DNA of 64,000 nucleotides. Origin: Fusibacter ferrireducens. Its GTDB lineage: Bacteria; Bacillota; Clostridia; Peptostreptococcales; Acidaminobacteraceae. The notes beneath the pieces were generated by a model, which worked only from the letters and a program-made list of their open reading frames with translations, made no database searches and had not been told where the DNA came from. Location: the NCBI RefSeq assembly GCF_015352425.1, contig NZ_JADKNH010000005.1:248001-312000 (forward strand), in the 5' to 3' direction. Position numbers and translations under genes: made by a program. This document shows, piece by piece, positions 1 through 7,200 of the stretch (the stretch's first letter is position 1; the number at the start of each line of letters is the position of its first letter).

Positions 1-776
1 CGCCAGAATCAACTAATGAAGCCGCAGCACCTGCGCCAGAAGCAGCACCAGAGAAATTGGTGATCAAGGTTGGAACGGACGATGCGTATCCACCTTTTGA
101 GTATCATGAAGAAGCAACCAATGAGCTGATCGGTTTCGATGTGGATTTTGCCAAAGCACTTGCAGAGGAAATGGGTGTTGAAATTGAGTATGTACCTACT
201 GCATGGGATGGTATTTTCAACGGCGTGAATACGGGACAATACGATATGATCATATCTTGTGTAAGTATTACACCAGATCGTATCGAAGGTTTTGGGATGA
301 CAAATCCATACCTTTCAAATGGAATTGTCATCGTATCAGCGGCAGATGGTGAGCAGGCAACTTCAATTGACCAACTCGATGGCAAGAAGGTCGGCGTTCA
401 GCTTGAGACAACAGCGGATATCGCTGCCAAAAAATTCATTGCAGATGGCACAGATATTTCACTATCTCAATTTGATTCAGTAATGGAGGCGTTTGCAGCA
501 CTTAAGGGTGGTTCGATTGAATACATTTTAGTGGATAGTTCAGTGGGTGGCTTCTATATCTCAACAGATCCTGAGTCTTTCAATATCACATCGGGTCTTT
601 TATCTAATGAACCAATAGGGATTTGTATGGCAAAAGAGAATACAGAGTTACTTGAAAAAGTCAACGCAGGGATAAAAGCGCTTCAAGATAGTGGGAAGAT
701 GACAGAGATCTCTCAAAAGTGGTTCTCAGCAGATTTTGCAACTAATATTGATGCTGAAATTAAAGTAATCGAATAG
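1..776 (+). CDS. Polar amino-acid ABC transporter substrate-binding protein (5' truncated)
   Basis: The frame is open from the first base, so the gene starts outside the window; the visible 5' part encodes an Ala/Pro/Glu-rich linker (PESTNEAAAPAPEAAPEK) of the kind that follows a lipoprotein signal in Gram-positive binding proteins. The mature part has the family-3 (HisJ/GlnH type) pattern: IKVGTDDAYPPFEY at the first strand, LIGFDVDFAKALAEEMG, the WDGIFNGVNTGQYDMII segment, and a C-terminal lobe ending near the stop. It should capture a polar amino acid outside the membrane and deliver it to the permease and ATPase encoded next. The gap of 126 bases to the permease carries a stable hairpin. 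Which amino acid is bound cannot be read from sequence. The family call is firm. Confidence 0.93.
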   Translation, partial: PESTNEAAAPAPEAAPEKLVIKVGTDDAYPPFEYHEEATNELIGFDVDFAKALAEEMGVEIEYVPTAWDGIFNGVNTGQYDMIISCVSITPDRIEGFGMTNPYLSNGIVIVSAADGEQATSIDQLDGKKVGVQLETTADIAAKKFIADGTDISLSQFDSVMEAFAALKGGSIEYILVDSSVGGFYISTDPESFNITSGLLSNEPIGICMAKENTELLEKVNAGIKALQDSGKMTEISQKWFSADFATNIDAEIKVIE

Positions 777-834
777 AGCACATATTCTGATAGATGTAAT
801 CTAGAGAGCGCGTAAAATGAATAGATGTAAAATT

Positions 835-863
835 ATGACCTGTCACTCCCGGTGGCAGGTCAT
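835..863 (+). promoter_or_regulatory. Intercistronic hairpin between binding protein and permease
   Basis: Twelve-base arms ATGACCTGTCAC and GTGGCAGGTCAT (one G-U pair) enclose a five-base loop. No U-run follows, so a full terminator is unlikely. Hairpins at this place in binding-protein operons often protect the upstream mRNA and give more binding protein than permease; that role is inferred here. Confidence 0.6.
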
Positions 864-902
864 CTTAATAATATTCGGAGTATAAAAGGTAGGGGAGTTA
901 AA

Positions 903-1562
903 ATGTTAAACGAAGTGCAAATTCAAGCAATTATAAAGGGGACAGGCTATACGATCATTATTGCGATTGTCGCGGTTATAATCGGTACTGTTTGCGGCAT
1001 GCTAGTAGCTTTGGGCCGTATATCCCACAACAGGATACTCAATAAGATTTCATGGCTTTATGTGTGGTTCTTTAGAGGCACACCGTTATTACTACAGTTG
1101 TTCATGATTTATTACGCGATGCCTTTGATCATTAAAGATTTAACAGGACATCCTTTTCCGATAAATCCATTGATGGCGTGTTTTGTCGCTTTTGGTCTCA
1201 ATTCAACGGCTTATATGGCAGAATTTTTCAGAGCGGGTATAGAATCCATTGATAAAGGGCAATTAGAAGCATCAAAGGCTTTGGGCATGAGCTATAATCA
1301 AGCCATGTTTAAGATCATTATTCCTCAATCCTATAAGAGATTGTTGCCTTCTGTGGGCAATGAATTCATCATGTTAATTAAAGATACCTCACTTGCTTCA
1401 ACCGTGGCGATTTCAGATCTGCTCAGAACCACTAAAACGATGAGTAGTTCATCAGGCAATTGGATTTATTATGTCTATGCAGCATGTGTTTATTTGCTGA
1501 TGACTTCTATTATTCAGTTTGGATTCGATAAGCTTGAGAAGAAGGTGGGTGCTTATGAGTAA
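903..1562 (+). CDS. Polar amino-acid ABC transporter permease (HisM/GlnP family)
   Basis: A 219-residue inner-membrane permease. The ATG at 903 is preferred over an upstream GTG at 852 because AGGGGAG lies just before it and the GTG falls inside a hairpin. Several hydrophobic spans are visible (about residues 15-40, 85-105, 185-210). The cytoplasmic EAA loop that contacts the ATPase is clear at about residues 120-140 ([20 protein letters not shown]) followed by [17 protein letters not shown]. Only one permease gene is present, so the transporter probably uses a homodimer. It overlaps the ATPase gene by eight bases (ATGAGTAA), a sign of translational coupling. Confidence 0.95.
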   Translation: MLNEVQIQAIIKGTGYTIIIAIVAVIIGTVCGMLVALGRISHNRILNKISWLYVWFFRGTPLLLQLFMIYYAMPLIIKDLTGHPFPINPLMACFVAFGLNSTAYMAEFFRAGIESIDKGQLEASKALGMSYNQAMFKIIIPQSYKRLLPSVGNEFIMLIKDTSLASTVAISDLLRTTKTMSSSSGNWIYYVYAACVYLLMTSIIQFGFDKLEKKVGAYE

Positions 1563-2319
1563 AGAGATGATACAAGTGGTTGATGTGCATAAATCATTTG
1601 GAAAATTAGAAGTTTTAAAAGGCATTAATTTCTCAGTCAATGAGAATGAGGTCGTCTGTATTTTAGGTGCCAGTGGCTCTGGTAAGTCAACCATGCTCAG
1701 ATGTATGAATCATTTAGAGCGCATCACATCTGGTGAAATATATATTGATGGTGAACTTGCGGATAAAAGAGAAAATGATAAAGATATGATTAAGATTAGC
1801 CCAGAACATGCACAGGAACTCTGTATGGAGCTGGGTATGGTATTTCAACGGTTTAATCTATTTCCACATTTGACGGCACTTGAAAATGTTATGAAGGCAC
1901 CTATGCTCGTTAAAAAAGTGGATGAAGCCACAGCACTTAAGGATGCAGAAGAATTGCTCAAATCCGTTGGTCTTTATGATAAGAAGGATGAATACCCTTC
2001 TAGACTTTCAGGAGGCCAACAACAAAGGGTCGCCATTGCCAGAGCACTTGCGATGAAACCTAAGATTATGCTCTTTGACGAACCCACTTCAGCACTTGAC
2101 CCAGAACTCGTTGGAGAGGTTCTTGAAGTTATGAAGGACCTTGCTAAAAAAGGAATGACCATGATCGTGGTAACACATGAAGTCGGCTTTGCAAAAGAAG
2201 TGGGAGATCGCGTGATTTTCATGGATGGCGGTGTAATCTGCGAAGAAGGTACACCAGAAGATGTGATTGATCATCCGAAAGAAGAGCGAACAAAAGCGTT
2301 CTTTAGTAAGATCCTATAA
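1555..2319 (+). CDS. Polar amino-acid ABC transporter ATP-binding protein
   Basis: A 254-residue ATPase of the GlnQ/HisP class. Walker A is GASGSGKST, the signature is LSGGQQQR, Walker B is [13 protein letters not shown] and the switch histidine is in VVTHE. The start at 1555 overlaps the permease stop; a TTG-type start further upstream would lie within the permease frame and is not needed. It energises uptake by the two preceding gene products. The insertion after the first third ([20 protein letters not shown]) is normal for this class. A hairpin terminator follows. Confidence 0.96.
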   Translation: MSKEMIQVVDVHKSFGKLEVLKGINFSVNENEVVCILGASGSGKSTMLRCMNHLERITSGEIYIDGELADKRENDKDMIKISPEHAQELCMELGMVFQRFNLFPHLTALENVMKAPMLVKKVDEATALKDAEELLKSVGLYDKKDEYPSRLSGGQQQRVAIARALAMKPKIMLFDEPTSALDPELVGEVLEVMKDLAKKGMTMIVVTHEVGFAKEVGDRVIFMDGGVICEEGTPEDVIDHPKEERTKAFFSKIL

Positions 2320-2376
2320 GTCATAAAGTTTAATGATATGAAGTTTAATGATTGAAGTTTAATTAGATGTATTAAA

Positions 2377-2422
2377 AGCGTCTCGTATTTGTCTTGAGTA
2401 TTCAATATGAGGCGCTATTTTT
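2377..2422 (+). terminator. Intrinsic terminator of the amino-acid ABC operon
   Basis: Arms AGCGTCTCGTAT and ATATGAGGCGCT pair with G-U wobbles, directly followed by ATTTTTAT. It lies 57 bases past the ATPase stop. Confidence 0.75.
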
Positions 2423-2561
2423 ATGATTTTTAAAGAATTGGAGATGAAAGGCGTTAGTGAAAGTTGGACAGAAATTGTGACACGATCTTCAAAATTGAAG
2501 AATAAAGTATATTATGGTAAAATAAAGGAAGTTATCAATAATTAAATAGGGAGGAAATCGG

Positions 2562-3017
2562 GTGAGTTTTTTAATACATAATTTGGCAGAATTTTTAATT
2601 ACTTTTATTGACATTTACATCACGGTTTTAGGGAACATATTTTCGATTTATTTTTTTCTAATGACGGTCTTGGCTCTATGTTTATGGTATATCAAGAAAA
2701 AGGAAATTTGGGAAGATACATATTCGTTTGAGCACGGATTAGCCATTTTAAATGGCACAGGGTTTGTCGTATTTTGTATATCCATTTACGATGCGATCGT
2801 TGAAGCAGGGCCAATGGGTGTGGCATATTCCTTCTTTTTGCCCGTGAGTTTGGTATTTGCAGGGATATCTATAGTGATGTTATTAGAGCTGATTACATTT
2901 AAGTCAAAGTATAGAAAAGCACATCAAAAAGTCTTTGTACGTACTTTAGTGTCGACCACGATAATTCTGATTATTTGTGTGGTCCTGTTTCAATTTCTAA
3001 AAAGTATGTATCGTTAG
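2562..3017 (+). CDS. Four-helix membrane protein of unknown function
   Basis: A 151-residue protein starting at GTG with a good ribosome site (GGGAGGAAAT). Four hydrophobic segments are visible at about residues 10-40, 63-85, 88-110 and 125-145, separated by short charged loops, for example YIKKKEIWEDTYSFEHG. I do not recognise the family and see no catalytic motif. It is followed closely by another small membrane-anchored unknown, so the two may form a transcription unit, although a hairpin-like repeat lies between them. A real gene is likely because of the start signal and the membrane-protein composition. Confidence 0.6.
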   Translation: MSFLIHNLAEFLITFIDIYITVLGNIFSIYFFLMTVLALCLWYIKKKEIWEDTYSFEHGLAILNGTGFVVFCISIYDAIVEAGPMGVAYSFFLPVSLVFAGISIVMLLELITFKSKYRKAHQKVFVRTLVSTTIILIICVVLFQFLKSMYR

Positions 3018-3050
3018 GGTGTTGTCCAATTTTTGACTTTTGACACCCTA
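3015..3050. repeat. Inverted repeat with dispersed TGTCAAAAGTCAAAA core
   Basis: Eight-base ends TAGGGTGT and ACACCCTA face each other. On the minus strand the interior reads GTGTCAAAAGTCAAAAATTG; closely similar sequences occur at 58924-58955 and, shorter, at 16451-16470 on the plus strand. It may be a small dispersed element or a weak terminator; there is no clear T-run after the stem. Confidence 0.4.
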
Positions 3051-3083
3051 GCCATGTATGTCTAAATAAAAGGAGCCTTTACA

Positions 3084-3620
3084 TTGAATGAGATTAAACA
3101 GAAGAGAATAAAAAAAATAATCACACTAGTAGTGCTATTTGCGATTGTACTCCATTTAATACCGATTCCATTTCATAAAACTTATGAGGCCATTGAAATC
3201 AAGCTAGATGATCCTAATTATCTTGAATATACTAAAGTTCACATTGATGGACTATATAAAATTAATATAGGTGATGATGCGTTTGATGGTCATATTGGTG
3301 TAGAGGGTTACGATGTAACAGAAGGTGAAGTGATATGGGATATAAAAATAAGTACACATTTAAATTTAAGTGGTCTATCATATCAATTGGACACAGATAG
3401 AGATCCGATGTATAGTTTCGGTAATATCATTTCTGAACCTTTCTTTAAACATTTTGCATTAGTCGTTTGGGATAATATTGCAGAAAACAAAAAGGATGTT
3501 TTTAGAATTCCAGATCATGGACATTGGAGTGGGACTGATGGGTACTGTATTGTACCCAATGTCACAACACGAGAAGAAGCGCTTAAAGCATTGAAAGCAC
3601 TTAATATGATTAAGGAGTAA
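3084..3620 (+). CDS. Membrane-anchored extracytoplasmic protein of unknown function
   Basis: A 178-residue protein beginning with TTG seven bases after AGGAG. The N-terminus has a basic stretch (KQKRIKKI) followed by a single hydrophobic segment at about residues 12-28, then a hydrophilic domain of about 150 residues rich in Asp, His and aromatic residues, for example DHGHWSGTDGYCIVPNV. This is the layout of a protein anchored in the membrane with its domain outside, or a cleaved secreted protein. There is no lipobox. I do not recognise the domain. It follows another membrane unknown by 66 bases. Confidence 0.55.
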   Translation: MNEIKQKRIKKIITLVVLFAIVLHLIPIPFHKTYEAIEIKLDDPNYLEYTKVHIDGLYKINIGDDAFDGHIGVEGYDVTEGEVIWDIKISTHLNLSGLSYQLDTDRDPMYSFGNIISEPFFKHFALVVWDNIAENKKDVFRIPDHGHWSGTDGYCIVPNVTTREEALKALKALNMIKE

Positions 3621-3797
3621 TGGTAATTGACCACTTGGTTATCTATGATGTGGCGCCATCTAATATTCAAGTTACAGTATTCAATAATACCTCTAAAGGG
3701 ATTGATACATTATACAAATCATTAAATTATTACTCAAAAGTTGGTCAATTTACATGCGCTCTACAATTTCAGGGGTTATTTTTAGGAGTTGCTCACA

Positions 3798-5135
3798 TTA
3801 GTCTTTATACATTTCTGAATGGACTTTCGAATAGACAATCACCTGAAAGGCAACCACAGCAATCCAACCGATGCCAGTTGCAAGTGCAACTGCAGCTAAA
3901 GCGCATTTCGATACCAATACATAAGATAAAATAACGCGGATGGTAATATGCAGGGTTGTTCCTAAAAAGGGAATTTTAACTTGTCCACTGCCTCGAAAGT
4001 AGCCCACAAAGGCACTGCCGATAAAGCATAAAAAGTAGAAACAGCAGATGATTTGGATGTAACGGATGCCAAGTGCAATTGCTTCTTCGTTGGCGTTGGA
4101 TATAAACAATTTTAATAAGAGTCGTGCGTTAAAAAGCATCATGATTGAGATGAATAAGCCCAAAGCGGTTAGCAAGAAGAGCCCTTTTTTAAAGCCACTG
4201 ATAGAACGTGCTCTATTGCCTGCACCTGTGTTTTGTGCCACAAATACTGAAATGGATTCTGCGCCACTGTTGCCAAAAGCTTGCGCGATGCCTTCAATTC
4301 GGGTCGTTGCTGTATATGCTGAAATGGCAGCAAAACCAATACTGTTTACAGCACCTTGTACCAGTAGTTTTCCAATATAAAGACTGGATTGATGCAGTGC
4401 AGATATGAATGCAAATTGAGCTGTTTTATGGATGAGACTTGAATCAAAGCGCATATCTTCTGGTCGGATCTTTAAAAAGGGAAGTTGCTTTAGTATATAA
4501 AGTTGACATAGCCCTGCACATAAAAGCTGAGAAATCACAGTTGCCCATGCAGCGCCTGCAATGCCAAAGTTTAATTTGGCTACCAGTAATAAATCTAAAA
4601 ATATATTAAGGAGCATGGCAAAAATTAAAAAAAAGAGTGCTATTTGAGTGTTGCCAATTGCTCTCATGGTGGCCGATAAAAGATTGTATATAAAGGTAGC
4701 TAGTAATCCTATAAAGATGATATTCAGGTATTGTCTTGTGTAGGCTGTTATTTCTAAAGGGGTATGAATAACCTTTAACAAAATAGGCATAAAAGTGATT
4801 GCTACAATGCTCAAGCTCAGAGTACAAGCGATTCCAAGTACTATAGATAGAAAAAGCTCGCGTCTTAGAGTATTATAATCGCCTTTTCCATACAAAGTGG
4901 CAACAATAAGAGCAACACCAGTACATCCACCAGCAATGACAAATATGAAGAGATTCATAACCGTACCGGCAACACCTAATGCAGCAAATGCATTTTCACC
5001 AACATATCGGCCAACAATGATCGTATCTACCGTATTGTAGAGCTGTTGGATAATATTGCCGATGAGTAGTGGCAGTGCTAATTTGATGAGTTGTGATTGA
5101 ATAGGTCCCTCTGTGAGGTTAACTTTTTTTCCCAT
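3798..5135 (-). CDS. MATE family efflux transporter
   Basis: A 445-residue protein with about twelve hydrophobic spans, the usual size for the MATE/MOP family. The N-terminus LTEGPIQSQLIKLALPLLIGNIIQQLYNTVDTI-type region is characteristic (Pro-Leu, Gly-Asn, Gln-Gln-Leu-Tyr-Asn positions), as is the repeat in the second half near GFAAISAYTATTRIEG. It should export cationic drugs or metabolites using a Na+ or H+ gradient. The ATG at 5135 follows a CTCAGGAG ribosome site on the minus strand. It is divergent from a LysR-type regulator 151 bases away, which is likely to control it. Confidence 0.93.
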   Translation of the reverse strand: MGKKVNLTEGPIQSQLIKLALPLLIGNIIQQLYNTVDTIIVGRYVGENAFAALGVAGTVMNLFIFVIAGGCTGVALIVATLYGKGDYNTLRRELFLSIVLGIACTLSLSIVAITFMPILLKVIHTPLEITAYTRQYLNIIFIGLLATFIYNLLSATMRAIGNTQIALFFLIFAMLLNIFLDLLLVAKLNFGIAGAAWATVISQLLCAGLCQLYILKQLPFLKIRPEDMRFDSSLIHKTAQFAFISALHQSSLYIGKLLVQGAVNSIGFAAISAYTATTRIEGIAQAFGNSGAESISVFVAQNTGAGNRARSISGFKKGLFLLTALGLFISIMMLFNARLLLKLFISNANEEAIALGIRYIQIICCFYFLCFIGSAFVGYFRGSGQVKIPFLGTTLHITIRVILSYVLVSKCALAAVALATGIGWIAVVAFQVIVYSKVHSEMYKD

Positions 5136-5228
5136 AAATGAATCTCCTGAGGGAATGTGATGGATTATTCTGATGCACTCCCATTATAATTTTAAGAAAT
5201 TTAATTGTAAAATGCTTATTTATTCAAT

Positions 5229-5254
5229 ATAATATGCACTATACTTAATATTAT
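5229..5254. promoter_or_regulatory. Candidate LysR-type operator between MATE gene and lysR
   Basis: ATAATAT and ATATTAT arms separated by 12 bases lie in the divergent intergenic region. The spacing suits a LysR-type regulator, but the region is AT-rich so chance is possible. Confidence 0.4.
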
Positions 5255-5286
5255 AATCAAACGATTGCATTTGAAGGAGGTTGTTT

Positions 5287-6186
5287 ATGACACATCTTGA
5301 AATTGATGCTTTTCTTGCAGTTATTCAATACGGAAGCATCACAAAAGCGGCTGAGGCCCTGTTTGTCACACAACCTGCATTGAGCAGAAGGATAAAGGTT
5401 TTAGAAAAAGAACTTGGATATGAACTTTTTTTGAGGCAAAAGGGCATTAGAAGTGTTGAAATAACAGATTCAGGACGTCACTTTATCCCAATTGCAGAGC
5501 AGTGGAAGCACCTTTGGATGGAGAGCCTCAATGTGCCTATTAAAGACAATAGTATTATTTTAAACGTGTCATCATTAGACAGTGTGAGTACATATATTAT
5601 GCCATGGGTTTGCCAGTCTTTTTTGAGGAATGCTCCAGGGATGAACTTGACGATTCGCACGTTGCATTCATTTGAAGCCTATGAACAGCTGGAAAATGGG
5701 CTCATAGATTTGGCTTTCATTTCAGATCAAATGTTTTCAAGACATATTGAAACCATTCCCGCGTATGAGGAAGAAATGTTATTTGTTTGTTCAGAAAGTG
5801 CGGCTTATCCACAGGTGGTACATCCTTCGGATTTAGATGCGAGTAAGCAAATAAAGTTACCGTGGAATCCGGAATATGAGATGTGGCATGAGTACTGGTT
5901 TGGGAGTGCTGTAAAACCGCGTGTATTTCTGGATAAAATGTCGCTCATGGAGCATTTTTTGATACTAGAAGAAAGTTGGGCTATTGTGCCTGCCTCTGCG
6001 GCGACTCAACTCAGTTTGAGTGAGAAAATAAAAATACACCAAATCAAGGATGGTCCAACAGATAAACGCATTTACTATTTACTTGGCAGAAAACGTAAAA
6101 TGGATGCAACTCATAAATTTTTAGAGGCACTAGACGCCTACATTGCAACTCAAAGTGGCATTCAACCTCTGTTGAAATTAAAGTAA
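5287..6186 (+). CDS. LysR family transcriptional regulator
   Basis: A 299-residue regulator. The N-terminal winged helix is typical: MTHLEIDAFLAVIQYGSITKAAEALFVTQ spanning the first 30 residues, then PALSRRIKVLEKELGYELF. The C-terminal part from about residue 90 is the periplasmic-binding-like effector domain. The ATG at 5287 lies six bases after GAAGGAGG, so it is preferred to the in-frame TTG at 5281. It is divergent from the MATE exporter and may sense its substrate or control the next gene downstream. Effector unknown. Confidence 0.92.
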   Translation: MTHLEIDAFLAVIQYGSITKAAEALFVTQPALSRRIKVLEKELGYELFLRQKGIRSVEITDSGRHFIPIAEQWKHLWMESLNVPIKDNSIILNVSSLDSVSTYIMPWVCQSFLRNAPGMNLTIRTLHSFEAYEQLENGLIDLAFISDQMFSRHIETIPAYEEEMLFVCSESAAYPQVVHPSDLDASKQIKLPWNPEYEMWHEYWFGSAVKPRVFLDKMSLMEHFLILEESWAIVPASAATQLSLSEKIKIHQIKDGPTDKRIYYLLGRKRKMDATHKFLEALDAYIATQSGIQPLLKLK

Positions 6187-6296
6187 AATCAATTTTGTAC
6201 AATCCGCATGAATCCATTTCTGATAGACTATTTCTAATGATAGTGGGATAGTTTCTTTTTATTCCGAGTGGCTATTACAATTGAAGGAGGTCTATT

Positions 6297-7073
6297 ATGA
6301 TTAAAGGTTACACATTACCAAGAACGCCAAAGGGCAAGGCAAGTCTGGTACCACATCCGCCTTGGCATTACGTGGGCGACGTTGTTGCGATTGAATACAC
6401 TGCGGATCGTGCCCTAATTGAAGCATACTTACCAGAACCATTGACACTGGAATCCACAAAATGCTGTATCTACTTTGTGGATTGGCAATATGCGTCTGAA
6501 GATGGCAAGGAATATCTTGATCCGGTTGAAAGTCAATACAAAGAGACGATTATTTTAATGTCAGCTTCATATAAAGGAGAGTCTATGGCATATTGTCCTT
6601 ATATTTGGGTGAGCCAAGACAAGGCTTTTTTAAGGGGGCTTATTCAAGGGTGGCCAAAGCAAATGGGAGAAACGCACATTTCTAAAGCATTTGCACTGGA
6701 ATCCAAAGCGGCACCCACAGGACATTTTGGCGCCACGTTAACAGTAAATGGGAAACGTTATATTGAGAGCCAGATTCTTTTAGATGAAGAAAATGCGGAA
6801 ATGCCTTCGCCTACATTTGCAGGTTCTGCACTGTTGAGATATTTTCCTAACCTTGTGGGCGATAAACACGACGAACCGCTTGTCAATGAGCTCGTTCAGT
6901 TAAAATCAAGAGATGTAAAAGTATCCACGGTGTCTAAAGGTGACGCGCAACTGAACTTTGTGGTGTCTTCTGAACACGAACTCAGCGATTTTGCGCCTGT
7001 TAAAGTGCTCGGTGGCTATCGATTCCAAGTGGCTTTAACGGTGGACGATTTAAAGGTACTTGAAAAACTGTAA
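6297..7073 (+). CDS. Acetoacetate decarboxylase family protein
   Basis: A 258-residue protein with the acetoacetate decarboxylase (ADC) fold pattern: PPWHYVGDVVAIEYTAD, YLPEPL, CPYIWVSQDKAFLRG and the lysine region GWPKQMGE. In the clostridial enzyme the Schiff-base lysine lies in a PKKLG motif; here Lys121 of PKQMG occupies the first lysine and the second is Gln. The family includes true decarboxylases and ADC-like aldolases or dehydratases, so acetoacetate as substrate is not proven. It has its own ribosome site (GAAGGAGG) and stands just before an amino-acid decarboxylase gene, 127 bases apart. Confidence 0.82.
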   Translation: MIKGYTLPRTPKGKASLVPHPPWHYVGDVVAIEYTADRALIEAYLPEPLTLESTKCCIYFVDWQYASEDGKEYLDPVESQYKETIILMSASYKGESMAYCPYIWVSQDKAFLRGLIQGWPKQMGETHISKAFALESKAAPTGHFGATLTVNGKRYIESQILLDEENAEMPSPTFAGSALLRYFPNLVGDKHDEPLVNELVQLKSRDVKVSTVSKGDAQLNFVVSSEHELSDFAPVKVLGGYRFQVALTVDDLKVLEKL

Positions 7074-7146
7074 ATGAGCGAAACTTACGGAACGCCTTAT
7101 GTGAAAATAGAGTATATCTGTATGAATATGGGTATAGACTATGTGA

Positions 7147-7174
7147 CTATCAGATGTGTTGCAAACACTGATAG
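7147..7174. promoter_or_regulatory. Inverted repeat before the decarboxylase gene
   Basis: CTATCAG and CTGATAG arms frame a GTGTT-GCA-AACAC core, 26 bases before the ATG at 7201. It could be an operator (the AraC or sigma-54 regulators downstream are candidates) or a leader hairpin. Only the symmetry is seen. Confidence 0.4.
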
Positions 7175-7200
7175 AATACAAATACATAAGGAGCGTAACC

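Noticed and set aside
3620-3934. Possible 104-residue plus-strand gene after the anchored unknown
   Set aside because: Its second half is antisense to the MATE transporter gene, the ribosome site is only two bases from the ATG, and the protein has no family features.
6272-6290. Sigma-54-like sequence TGGCTATTACAATTG before the ADC-family gene
   Set aside because: The -12 element is one base out of register, lacks GC, and overlaps the ribosome site.
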